The notes below the pieces were generated by a model. That model saw only the letters and a list, made by a program, of their open reading frames with translations. It made no database searches and was not told where the DNA came from. This document shows positions 1 through 9,419 of a DNA stretch of 64,000 nt, in pieces (positions within the stretch are counted from its first letter, which is position 1; every line of letters starts with the position of its first letter). Source of the DNA: Plasmodiophora brassicae (lineage: Eukaryota; Endomyxa; Phytomyxea; Plasmodiophorida; Plasmodiophoridae). The stretch lies in NCBI GenBank assembly GCA_039704465.1, contig JASFAU010000011.1, positions 558,001-622,000 on the forward strand, in the 5' to 3' direction. Made by a program: the position numbers and the translations under genes.

Positions 1-1218
1 TTTCTTAGCGACCATTCCTATCTGGCGGTCGCCCTAGGCGTTCTTCTTCAGGTCGCGTTCTTCTACGTCGTGTTCGTGCCGTTTCCGTCCATGTGTCTGC
101 CAGAGTTGCCGCCAACGTCGGCGTGGGAGTCGGCTATGGCACTCGCCGTCGACCGCGAATGCGACCACCAGGGCCTGCAAGGCACACCGCTGCCGTCCGA
201 CGCCGTCCTGACGATGATGATCGCTCCTGATCGCGAGCGCTGGCTCCAGTACGACACGGACGACCACGTCCGTCGCCAGATCGACACGCTGGCGGTGTCG
301 TACAGGCGCCTGGACCGTGTGGCGCTCATCGTCCTGACCGGCGACTGCTCGGTCAGGAGCATCGCCCATCGCGTGGGCCTGACCACACTGAAACCCGAAA
401 GCGGCACCGATATCGGCGACCTGACCTACAACCACGCCTTCATCGTCATCGCCAAGTACGCCAAGACGTCCATCGTTGGGTTCGCCAGCGACACGATAAT
501 CTTCACGAGAACATTGCAGATGGCCGCTGAAGCCATCGTCGAAGGTCGCAGACGTCACGACTGGGCAGACCTGTTCGCCGTTGGCGTCCGCCGCGACGTC
601 ACCTTGGAACCGTTCGACCTCCTATCGCTTCAATCCGGGGAGGAGCACGTCCAGAAGAAGTCGTGGCGGGACCTGATGATGCGCTGCCGGGAGACGGGCG
701 TCCCGTTCGTCAGCAGGTCGGCCGACTACTTCATCTGGAACCAGGACTGGTCTGGAAACTGGATCGATCAGCCGCCGTTCGTTCTGGGGGGCGACGGGTT
801 CGATGTCTGGATGATCGGCTGGGCACAGGAGCGAGGCAATACGGCTACAATCAACCTGACGCCCGTGGTCGAAGCGTATCGACCCGTCCTGCAGCAGGCA
901 GACGACGTCAGATTCGCTGCCGAACCATCCCTGGCCACGTTACTGAACAGCGGCGTGTTCCACGACCATGGCATGAAGGGCAGCGGCAACGTTCTCGACC
1001 TGCATTGGGTGGCGGCAAGGGCCGGCCAGGACAGGCACGTGGAGATCGTACGACAGGAACCAATGGCGCCGTCCGTTAACGCCAAAGAGCAGCGGCGACG
1101 GCATCGCGGTGGTCCAGAGCCGACTGGGAAGGCGGCAACCGATGCAGAAGAGGTGTCGGCACCAGTACCCGAACCCGTCAAGAAGGGCGGCGATGATGGC
1201 GCCCTCAGGGAGCAGTAG
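1..1218 (+). CDS. type II membrane protein with glycosyltransferase-like domain, 5' truncated
   Basis: The reading frame is open from base 1, so the start lies outside the window. It ends at TAG 1216-1218. The first visible residues form one hydrophobic stretch (about nt 19-81), which looks like a signal anchor with the rest lumenal. The body carries 'YNHAFIVIAKYAKTSIVGF', then 'SRSADYFI' and 'PPFVLGGDGFDVWMIGW'. This order resembles uncharacterised eukaryotic proteins with a nucleotide-diphospho-sugar transferase-like fold; that comparison is from memory. The C-terminal 70 residues are charged and low-complexity. The stop codon lies inside an inverted repeat. Coding status is fairly sure; the enzymatic role is an inference. 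Confidence 0.6.
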   Translation, partial: FLSDHSYLAVALGVLLQVAFFYVVFVPFPSMCLPELPPTSAWESAMALAVDRECDHQGLQGTPLPSDAVLTMMIAPDRERWLQYDTDDHVRRQIDTLAVSYRRLDRVALIVLTGDCSVRSIAHRVGLTTLKPESGTDIGDLTYNHAFIVIAKYAKTSIVGFASDTIIFTRTLQMAAEAIVEGRRRHDWADLFAVGVRRDVTLEPFDLLSLQSGEEHVQKKSWRDLMMRCRETGVPFVSRSADYFIWNQDWSGNWIDQPPFVLGGDGFDVWMIGWAQERGNTATINLTPVVEAYRPVLQQADDVRFAAEPSLATLLNSGVFHDHGMKGSGNVLDLHWVAARAGQDRHVEIVRQEPMAPSVNAKEQRRRHRGGPEPTGKAATDAEEVSAPVPEPVKKGGDDGALREQ

Positions 1219-1257
1219 CGACTAACTAATCTTGTTAGTCGCTACTCAGAGGGCGCC
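1198..1257. repeat. imperfect inverted repeat over the stop codon
   Basis: The arms begin GGCGCCCTC and read GTAGCGACTAAC towards a short AT-rich loop near 1228-1234. The right arm ends in GAGGGCGCC. Each arm is roughly 24-29 bp with a small bulge on the left. The repeat contains the last codons and stop of the upstream gene, so the mRNA could fold into a strong 3'-end hairpin. Confidence 0.85.
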
Positions 1258-1393
1258 ACCCACTGTATTAGTTCGCCGACATTCTCTGTTAGTCGCCACT
1301 GGTCAAACAGACGGAGCGCTCATTCCCTGTCGCAGGAATTACAACCCAAACACTCACTACTGATTCAATACAAACGAATTTGGCTGTGCTTAG

Positions 1394-1941
1394 TTTGCTC
1401 AAACTCTACAAGAATTTAAATGGAGCGAATCTATTTCGCCGTTCCTCCAGATGATCCGTCCCAATCGGTTCGTCGAGCGACAATCGGGCATGATGCGCCA
1501 GTCGGCAAGGCCACACGACGACGAGCTCCTCGAAACCCGGGAAAGAAACCGGTGTCTTCGGGCGGATCGCTGACAGCGACGACGATAACGAAGACGACGG
1601 TTCGTCTACCGGCCCGGGCGACGACCCTGACGAGGACTGCTCTCGTTTCATCGAGCACCACCTGGCAAGGATGAGCGCCGACGACTACCATGAGTGGCGA
1701 CCAACAGAGAACAATGGCGAACTAACACAGTTGGTAGCGTCCTGTGAGTAGATCGCTAAGGGAATAACAGAGCGAGGCGCCCGTTCCGCATGATAAAGAC
1801 GACGACGGCCGAACGGAGAAGGACAATGAGACAAATGGGCAACAGCGTGTGCAATCAAGAACACGAAGAGTCGCTAGCAGTGCGCTGATTCCCTGCCAGC
1901 TGGGATCGTTGGGAGGTACGCCCCCGTTGATATATAGTTAG
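1394..1941 (+). CDS. tentative short gene or gene remnant with acidic linker
   Basis: Three consecutive stretches look coding in shifting frames. The first, 1394 to about 1551, reads 'MIRPNRFVERQSGMMR'. The second, about 1577-1733, is acidic ('RFIEHHLARMSADDYHEW'). The third, 1771-1941, runs to a TAG. They can be joined with phase-consistent GT-AG introns, but the required introns are only 25-37 nt, shorter than the 47-67 nt seen elsewhere. No in-frame ATG exists upstream of 1394 back to the previous gene. It could be the 3' part of a misread gene, a decayed gene or chance. I recognise no family. Confidence 0.25.
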
Positions 1942-1957
1942 CCATCGCGGGCATTAC

Positions 1958-3391
1958 ATGCTGGACCTGGAGAAGCGCCGGGAGGGCGCTCCTGAGCCAG
2001 AGGCGCCAGCGGATGCGTTCGCCCCGATCAACATCATGTGCGATCCGCGCGTCTATCGCGGGACGGCGTTCGGCAAGAACTCGTTCAAATCGTCGTCGTC
2101 GTCGGCGGCGGCGTCGCCCGGGACGCCAGCCGACGTCAAGGACCGGACGATCAAGAACCGGCGCGTCTCGCGACAAGCCAGACTGCCCAGCATCGCCGAG
2201 CTCCACCAGAGTCAGCATCGTCGCCCGGGCCATCTGCCGCCTGATTGCCTAATCGCCGCCCTCAGGCATCCACGTCGTTCTCCCGCATGAAGACGTGCCG
2301 TTGAGGGTGCACCTGGAGGAAAGGCTAGCGCCGCCGGTCGTGCACAGGACACAGACAACGCAGACGGATGCGTTCCCGGATCGACCTGCCGACCCTGGCT
2401 ACGTACCGGCCAAGATCGGGATGGACATTGGCACACAGGTACGCGTCCTTGTTTCCATGAGCACATCGCACGAGCGTGACGTCGACGGACGTCCAGATTG
2501 CCGACGGCGACCTGTTCGACCTGGACGAGGCCATGGCGCCGATCGTGTCCGTCCTGGTCAGCAAGACGCTGCAGCAGGCGCTGATCGAGGTCCAGATGGA
2601 GACGGAACTATCCGTCATCGCCGAGCGCAAACGGAACGCCAACCTGACCGAGGCGCTCCGCCTAGAGCAGATCGCTGAACAGGAGGCCAACGCCCGCGCC
2701 GACGCCGCCAAAGCCGTACGTAGTCGGCACCGGTCCGCGCGCGTCATCGTTAACGTGCATCCAGGCGCGTTTGCTCGAGAACGAGCGCGAACGTGTACGA
2801 CGCGAGCGACGCGTCATCGAGCTGACGCTGTCCCGTCGGTTGGCGTGCTCGACGCTGGCGAACCTGAGCGACGCCCTTCGCGATCGCTTGGCCCTGACCG
2901 GGTTCTTCTACGACAGCGCCCAGCGACAGGTCGAGGAGCACTTCCTGCCGTGGATCACTGAGCGGGTCCAGGAACGGGTCGCCGATCAGTTCGCCGTTGT
3001 CGCCCGCCTCGTGGCCGACGTCGTCGACGATGCCGTCCGACGAGGTCGCCGGGACTGGTCGCAGGAGCGACAGGCCGCCGACGACGAACGGCGCCGGCTC
3101 GTGGAAGAGCGCCGGCGCCGCGAGCGCGTCGTCAACCTTCACCTGCGGCTGATGGCGCTGGACGGGCGCATCGTGGGCCCTGTCCCGGTGCGCAACGAGC
3201 AGACGATCGGGGCGGTGCAGGACGCCATCCGGCAATGGCTCCAGGCGAACGCGGCGGACGTTGCGGAACAGTACGAGGAGGCCCCCATGCAGGTCCTCCT
3301 GGACGGGGCGCAACTCGACACCGCCCAGCGCGTCATGGACCTGGGCATCGAGACGGGCGCCACGCTCGACCTGGCGTTCAGTGCCCCGTAG
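1958..3391 (+). CDS. RSPH3: radial spoke protein 3 with C-terminal ubiquitin-like region
   Basis: Radial spoke protein 3 is the spoke-stalk scaffold that docks radial spokes and PKA onto axonemal doublets. Exons: 1958-2210, 2266-2438, 2497-2715, 2765-3391, with introns of 55, 58 and 49 nt, giving about 423 residues. Family landmarks are 'INIMCDPRVYRG' near the start, 'TQTDAFPDRP', 'IADGDLFDLDEAM', then 'FFYDSAQRQVEEHFLPW' in the conserved RSP3 core, followed by a helical Arg/Glu-rich stretch. The last 90 residues are unlike RSP3 and look ubiquitin-like: a beta-strand start 'LHLRLMALDGRIVGPVPV' and an end 'LLDGAQLDTAQRVMDLGIE'. The first intron uses a weak GTCAGC donor, so exon 1 is the least certain part. 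Confidence 0.9.
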
Positions 3392-3484
3392 ATCAATGAA
3401 CCCGAGGTCACCCTCTCTGCCTGCGCCCAGGAACGTTCTGCAATTAGCGCGCGGCCATTACCAATTTACCATTCACCAGGGGCA

Positions 3485-5586
3485 ATGCCTGCGGGCGGAC
3501 AGTCGGTGGACGGCGCGCAGGCAGCAGCAGTCACCGGGGTCCCCCGTGGCGCGGCGTTGTGGTCGCGGAGTTGCGCCGCCCCGGTCGGGGCTGCAGTCTG
3601 CATGGCGTCGTCGTTGCGGTCGGAGTCGTTCGTGTCGGGCGACTACCAGGCCAGCCATGGCGCCGTGGGCGGGCACATGGGCGGCCCGGGCCGGGCCCCG
3701 AAGGTCATCTACGACGGCAAGCGCATGCGCAAGCCCGTCGTGCGCAAGTCGATCGACTTCAACCCGACCGTCGTCCGATACCTACAGGTCAATAAACGTT
3801 TTCGCATCGGTTTCGTCATGCCAGCTCCCCCTATACGATTCGATACAGTTTCCAATGTTCAGCGTTCCGGTGCTCATTCCATATGATGGTAGGACCGTTA
3901 TTTCCGGGACCCGATCCTGTCGCGGCCGCATCTGCAATCCACAATGGACTACGTTCGGTTCCTGGACCCGGCGCCGAGTTACCTCGGCACGCCCGCCAAC
4001 GTGTTCACGACCAAGTACGTGCACACGGCCACGAACAAGGTTCGTCGGCCGATCAACGCGCTTGCGTGGACGCCCGAAGGCAAGCGCCTGGTCACCGGGT
4101 CGCACGCCGGCGAGTTCACACTGTGGAACGGCCTGCAATTCAACTTCGAGACGATCCTGCAGGCGCACAGCGACCCGATTCGCTGCATGATCTGGTCGCA
4201 CGACGGCAACTGGCTGGTGTCGTCCGACGAAGGCGGCACGATCAAGTACTGGCAAGCGTCGATGAACAACGTGAAGGCGTTCCAGGCCCATGCCGAATCC
4301 GTACGGGACCTGTCGTTCTCGCCCAGCGACTTCCTGTTCGCGTCCGCGTCCGATGATCGCACGATACGCGTCTGGGACTTTCGCGAAGCGAAGATGACGA
4401 TCGAGCTGAAAGGGCACCACTGGGATGCGAAGTGTGTGGACTGGCACCCGATCAAGTCGCTGCTGGCGAGCGGCAGCAAGGACAACCTAGTGAAGTTCTG
4501 GTGCCCGAAATCGGGCAAGGAGGTCTGCACGCTGCACGGGCACAAGAACACGGTGACGTGCACGAGGTGGAACCGGAATGGCAACTGGCTGGTCAGCGGG
4601 TCCCGCGACCAGCTCGTCAAGATCTGGGACATCCGCGTCATGAAGGAGATGTCGAGCCTGAAGGGTCACTCCCGCGAGATCACGTCGCTGTCCTGGCACC
4701 CGTTCCACGAGGAGGTGTTCGCCACGGGCGCGTTCGACGGCCAGATCCTGTTCTGGGTCGTCGGCAAGGACGCACCGCAGGTCGTCCCAGCGTCCGCATT
4801 GTGCCCGTTCACAGCTTCTTACTGTCCACTGGTGCCCAGGCTGAAATCGCAGGCGGGCACGATGGGTCGGTGTGGGACATGGACTGGCACCCGCTCGGGC
4901 ACGTCCTTGCCACAGGCAGCAACGACCAGACGGTCCGTTTCTGGACGCGCAATCGGCCCGGCGACGAAATGAAGGACAAGTACAACGTCAACCAGCTGCC
5001 TGACGAGCAGCGGAAGGAGGCCCTGGCCGCCCTGGCACAGTCGGCGCGGTTCGCGCCGCCCGCTCGCGTTCCCGGTCGTGGTGGGCGAACGTCGTTCGGC
5101 ATCGGGCGACAACCCCCGTTGCCGATCCCAGTCGTCCACGACTACGACGTGAATGCAGGAGCGGGGAACGAGGGCCCCGTCGTCATCCCTGGTTTAGGAT
5201 CGGCGCCGACGGCGCAAGAAGCGACCGCTGGTGGTGGCGAAGGCACCGCCAGGAAGCGCTCGAGGTTCGACAGTGGACCGCCTCAGCAACGACCAGCCGC
5301 CCGGCCCCGTCAGTTCCAGGCGCCGTATCAGATGCGACCGCCAATGCCGCCGCCGCCTCAGTTCTTTGGCCAAGGCGGTGGCGGTGGTGGCCCTCACCCG
5401 TATTACCAGCAAGGGCCCCGACCACCGCAGTGGATGCACCAGATGCCACCGCCGCCTCCCCCTCCACACATGTTGCCGTACCCGCCAATGCTGCCGCCGC
5501 ACCCGATGCACTTCATGGCGCCTCGAGGCGCGCCACCCCCACCTCCTCCACATCGGCAGCCACATCCCGGTCATGACAGGCGCTAA
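3485..5586 (+). CDS. WDR33: WDR33/Pfs2-type WD40 subunit of the mRNA 3'-end processing complex
   Basis: This is the WD40 subunit of cleavage and polyadenylation specificity factor (WDR33 in animals, Pfs2 in yeast, FY in plants), which recognises AAUAAA in the nucleus. Exons: 3485-3787, 3893-4780, 4840-5586, about 645 residues. The family N-terminal motif 'YDGKRMRKPVVRKSIDF' precedes a seven-bladed propeller with repeats such as 'ILQAHSDPIRCMIWSHDGNW' and 'SGSRDQLVKIWD'. After the propeller comes 'FWTRNRPGDEMKDKYN', also diagnostic. The last 120 residues are Pro/Gly/Met-rich and disordered, as in animal WDR33. The first intron (105 nt) is the longest well-supported one here. The gene converges on MVK with only 20 bp between stop codons. 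Confidence 0.95.
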
Positions 5587-5606
5587 CGCGTCCTACACGA
5601 CGATGT

Positions 5607-6629
5607 TTAGTACCGCTGCAACGGTTGTGTATCAGGCAGGTAGTGAGCCGTTAGGCCGGCCTCGCTGGGCACGGCAGGGAACGCGTCGAAGCCAGCCCGG
5701 TCGCATTCGTCGATGAACGCGCTTCCATCGTCGTCGTCGGGGAGAACGGCGATGACACAGCCGCCGCCGCCGGCGCCGGTCAGCTTGCAGGGGACGCCCA
5801 GGCGCGCGCCGATCTGCACGACTTGATCGATGGCCGAATGGCCAACCCCCAGGGCGCACAGCAGATGATGGTTGGCGGCTACGAGCTGGCCACCCATCTT
5901 GCCGCTGTCCACGATCGTCGTCGTCAGCGCCGAGATCGCGTCGATGATCGGGTTCACGACGGCGTCGTGCGCGTTGCGAAACTCGGCAACGCGCTCCACC
6001 ATGGCCTTCGTGGAGCGTGGCACCTTGGTGTCCACAATCACGAACCGGAGCGGGATCGGCGACATGCGCGTCGGTTTCTCGGTCTTGCGATACAGGACAG
6101 CACCGCCATAGACGACGACGAACGTGTCGACCCCGCTCGGCGTGCCATGGACGATACGCTCGGCGGCCAGTGCCAGAGATTGGACGGCGATCCGGTGCGC
6201 GTCGTCGACGATCGTGCCGGGATGGGCGATGTGGAGAAGGGCGCAGGCCAGAGCGGCACAGAACGATGCAGATGATCCCAGGCCGCCACCCAACGGGACC
6301 TCGGAATCAACGTCAACGGACACCCCGGACGTGATGCCGACTTCCTTGACGAGGAACGCGAACACGCGAACCGCCACAGATTCCGGTGTAGGTTCGTCGC
6401 TGTCATGCGCGTCGCATCGGGACAGATCGAGACGCAGGCGAACGGTTCTCGACAGGCGCTGCAGGCGCAGGCAGTGGTGTTGCCGGTCGCCGCCAGCGGC
6501 AACCGAGGCGCGGACGCGCGTGCCGCGTGAGATGGCCACGGCGTACGCCGGCGCGCCATAGACGACGGCGTGCTCGCCGCTGACGATGACCTTGCATGGG
6601 ACGTGCACCTCGACGGCCGCCATTGCCAT
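5607..6629 (-). CDS. MVK: mevalonate kinase (GHMP family)
   Basis: This enzyme phosphorylates mevalonate with ATP in the cytosolic mevalonate pathway to isoprenoids and sterols. The gene is a single exon of 340 residues, somewhat shorter than the human enzyme of about 396. GHMP motif 1 is 'KVIVSGEHAVVYGAPAYAVA' (from residue 13). The ATP loop is 'VPLGGGLGSSASF' (about 111-123). The catalytic region is 'HGTPSGVDTFV', and motif 3 is 'KLTGAGGGGCVIAV' near the C terminus. I chose the first of two nearby ATGs (MAM); upstream in-frame codons lack ATG. The stop faces that of WDR33 20 bp away, so the 3' UTRs must overlap or be very short. Confidence 0.95.
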   Translation of the reverse strand: MAMAAVEVHVPCKVIVSGEHAVVYGAPAYAVAISRGTRVRASVAAGGDRQHHCLRLQRLSRTVRLRLDLSRCDAHDSDEPTPESVAVRVFAFLVKEVGITSGVSVDVDSEVPLGGGLGSSASFCAALACALLHIAHPGTIVDDAHRIAVQSLALAAERIVHGTPSGVDTFVVVYGGAVLYRKTEKPTRMSPIPLRFVIVDTKVPRSTKAMVERVAEFRNAHDAVVNPIIDAISALTTTIVDSGKMGGQLVAANHHLLCALGVGHSAIDQVVQIGARLGVPCKLTGAGGGGCVIAVLPDDDDGSAFIDECDRAGFDAFPAVPSEAGLTAHYLPDTQPLQRY

Positions 6630-6741
6630 GTGACAGGTTTGACAGGACCGCGCACGCAGCGGTGAACGGCGGCACCCCGCCGTAACGCGGCCCACGGATT
6701 TCTGCCACGACGGCCACTATTATCGTACCGTGAAGACGTGA

Positions 6742-8116
6742 AGAAGGATCGCACGACGCGCCGCCCCACATTGGCGTTCCCCTGCGCAGCGGTTACCCGA
6801 TTTGAACGTTGGCGCGTGTCACGCCCCCCTCTGGATCGGGATCCCCGGGCTCGAACAGGAGCGGGGCCCGTGGCGGACCCCGGGACTGCACATCCGTGTC
6901 GCGCAGTCTGCGGGGACGACTGCGCTGGCTGTGCCCCCTCCAGATCCGGCGGCCGGTGCCGCGCTGGTCCCGCTGGCGGATGCGTCGTGCTGCATCGTGG
7001 CGGACGGTATCCGGGTCGTCGACGGCAGCAGCGGGCGCCGCCCGGCGTCCGCACTCGTCGGGCGTTCCGCGCCGACGCTGCCCGCTCGAGAAGGTCTCCC
7101 CGTCGCCGTCGACGTCCCTCTTCTGCACCCCCATCCGACTGATTGCGCGTAGGCCGATGTGGCACGGCTGCGCGACCTGTTCAGCATGGCGTCGACACAA
7201 CCGCCGTCCTGTGCGTGCGCCTGTTCGTTCGGTTTTCACGCGCAGGCGATAACGTTGCACACGGTTTAGGCTTCGCCGGGGAAGACGTGGACCCGGACGA
7301 CGTTGCACTTCCGTTGCAAGGGTGCTTTCTGAACGTCGACATCGGCAAGGCAGCGTCAAACAGGTTGTCGGCGTTTCGGAACCCGAACGCGCTGGCGGCG
7401 ATATTGGCTGGCGGGCGCCTGCGAAGGAGCACGATTGACGGGCGGTACCGAGCGGTGTTCCTGGTCGGGACGTATTCACCGACCCAGGACTGCCTAACCG
7501 GTCTGAACACCATCGAACTGCTTCCGTCTGGTCGGCGTTGATGGTGCCTCTGCCTGGAAAGTAGACGGTCGCCTGACTGCCTTTGCAGAGATTGACGTTG
7601 GGTTCCATAACGCGTTCGCGAAGGAACAGTGCGAGCAGCTTGTCACGTCGTATACCAACAGGATGGTCATGTCCAATCACATACACCTGTGCTCCAAGTT
7701 CCCTGTGCACGAACTGTCGCTCACAGATCGATTTGCAAGACCCGTCCTGCTCTTACATGGTAGGCGTGCCCAGTGATTTGTTGGGGACTAGAAACGCTTA
7801 CTTGGTCAACTGTTCAGATCGGGCGACGAAAAGCTATCAATATGGAGACGACCCGATGACGTATCTGGCAGTTCGGTTGACGGCTATACCGCAGGATCCT
7901 TCGTCGCCAGGTACCAGGAGGATCACGCAGGACGATTTCCTGACGGGCACGCTGCTCACCGATGTATGTGCTGTGATGAGTTCCGTCATCACGGTCCCAA
8001 GGCTGCCGATCCAGCGAACACTGGAACGGGCAACGAATGAAGCCGGACGTGACGTGCAGCTGAAGAGCTCGAAAGCGCTCCAGCAACACTTCCGAGACAG
8101 CTTGAAGGCAAGATAA
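6742..8116 (+). CDS. unrecognised multi-exon gene, start unresolved
   Basis: Four coding-like blocks join in phase. Block 1 is 6742 to about 7113 ('LWIGIPGLEQERGPW'). Block 2 is 7185-7500 ('GEDVDPDDVALPLQG', 'NALAAILAGGRLRR'). Block 3 is 7589 to about 7743 ('EIDVGFHNAFAKEQCEQL', 'LTDRFARPVLLLH'). Block 4 runs from about 7802 to TAA 8116 ('DRATKSYQYGDDPMTYLAV'). The block 2/3 intron (88 nt) has a CTGAC branch-like site and a CTTTGCAG acceptor. The block 3/4 intron is 58 nt. There is no in-frame ATG in block 1 and no usable upstream ATG before the divergent MVK start, so the 5' end is missing or starts without ATG. I recognise no domain or membrane span. Confidence 0.45.
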
Positions 8117-8149
8117 CGTCGGTCTATCGTTTTACGTCGGACGGTTCGC

Positions 8150-8594
8150 TTAATTATTGTCCATTGGCGGTTGTGTAGAGCTGGGTTACGGGTCATCCAC
8201 TTCATATAGTTCCAATGCATGACGATGAGGATGCGTGGTCCCACCTTGAACCACTCGAATGCGACGCAGAGCAGTACTGCCGTTTCACGGAGGAAGCTGA
8301 TGAACATCGTCACGAGCGCAAGGCAGATGACAAGTGGGTAGCGCCCTGTGTTCCTGAGTCCGCTAACGCCCATTCTTACAGTCCCTTGCGCTATGCAGGT
8401 ACGTGTACAGCACTCAATCACAGGCATACCACGTTCTGGGCAGTGGGTGTCGGGGCATGCTGGACCTGATACGTGACGGTTATCCTCGGTACCGGGAATC
8501 CCGTCCGTTCTTCAAACGACTCTGTCACGTCTGCAGACGTCGCCTCAGCAAACGGGGAGAGCAAATTTCCCACTAAACCATATGTCAGATTCAT
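8150..8594 (-). CDS. possible fragment of a membrane-protein gene
   Basis: The minus strand offers an ATG at 8594 followed by 'MNLTYGLVGNLLSPF' and about 40 coding-like residues. A second frame at about 8150-8400 contains 'YPLVICLALVTMFISF' and further hydrophobic residues ending 'WNYMKWMTRNPALHN'. A GT at a phase-compatible position could join them. The strand and both ends are unproven. The 3' part would converge on the plus-strand gene ending at 8116. I assign no function. Confidence 0.25.
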
Positions 8595-8858
8595 GACCAC
8601 GTCGTGGGCAGTATGCAGACAGATCGATCACTGAGTCTTGTCCCAACCCTGGTCTGCAGCAGCAACACAACCATACGAGATCGCCCTCAACGGATGCATC
8701 CCTCTATAGGGGATGGGCCTGATAAGCAGCACGACCACCGATCTGGCCATTTCCCTGTGCACAGATATTAGCACAGGTCAACAACGATAGGCGAACGATA
8801 GACGTGTCTTTATTTTCCCCCTTCACCGCCCATTGCCATCTCCCATTCGCCGGCACGC

Positions 8859-9280
8859 ATGCTCTTTCGAACAGGCCGACACAACTTCGACCTGTACCAG
8901 GGCAAGCCCCAGCAGTTCAACAGCGAATACGACCAGGGCTGCACGATGTTGCCCAGACCTTGCTCACGACGAATCTCGGCGGAAACGGAATCCATCGTCA
9001 CCGATGACAACATCTTCCAGTCGTTCGTACACGGACAGATTCTGCATGAGCGCGGGCACTACTTCCTCGGGACAAAGGCGGAGCTAGACGTGTCCCCGTA
9101 CAAACCAAGGCTGTCAGTATTCATGTTACTCTGTACTCGCACGCGAACCTTGACGAGGCGCGAATGCTCAATTGGTTTCTACCACCCTCGAGCGTACAAC
9201 GGCGTTCAAACAATAGTACAACTGGGGAAACTCGCTCAGCACGTGGCATGTTGCAGTAGAGAGGCTGGCATCGGCAACTG
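8859..9280 (+). CDS. uncertain gene, first about 80 codons coding-like
   Basis: From ATG 8859 the frame reads 'GRHNFDLYQGKPQQFNSEYD', then 'DDNIFQSFVHGQILHERGHY' and 'FLGTKAELD' with no stop to at least 9090. Downstream either the same frame continues or a very short intron near 9092-9117 moves into a frame reading 'HANLDEARMLNWFLPPSS'. I cannot choose between them. The 3' limit is set only by the exportin gene converging at 9420. I recognise no family. Confidence 0.3.
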
Positions 9281-9419
9281 CCTGTCGACCTTTTCCGATC
9301 GCGTCCTGCTTGGAGACAGTGAGTTTGTGAGCGAATCTGTGATCGTCGTAACTCGGCACGTGATGTGTGTGACCATTTTCTATCGCTTATGGATAGGTTG
9401 TCGATTAGCAATGATTTTA

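Noticed and set aside
9092..9117. Ultrashort (21-26 nt) introns, also suggested near 1552, 15490 and 61556
   Set aside because: At 15490 and 61556 a normal 51- or 54-nt intron fits as well in phase with better splice sites. The 9092 and 1552 cases lack independent support.
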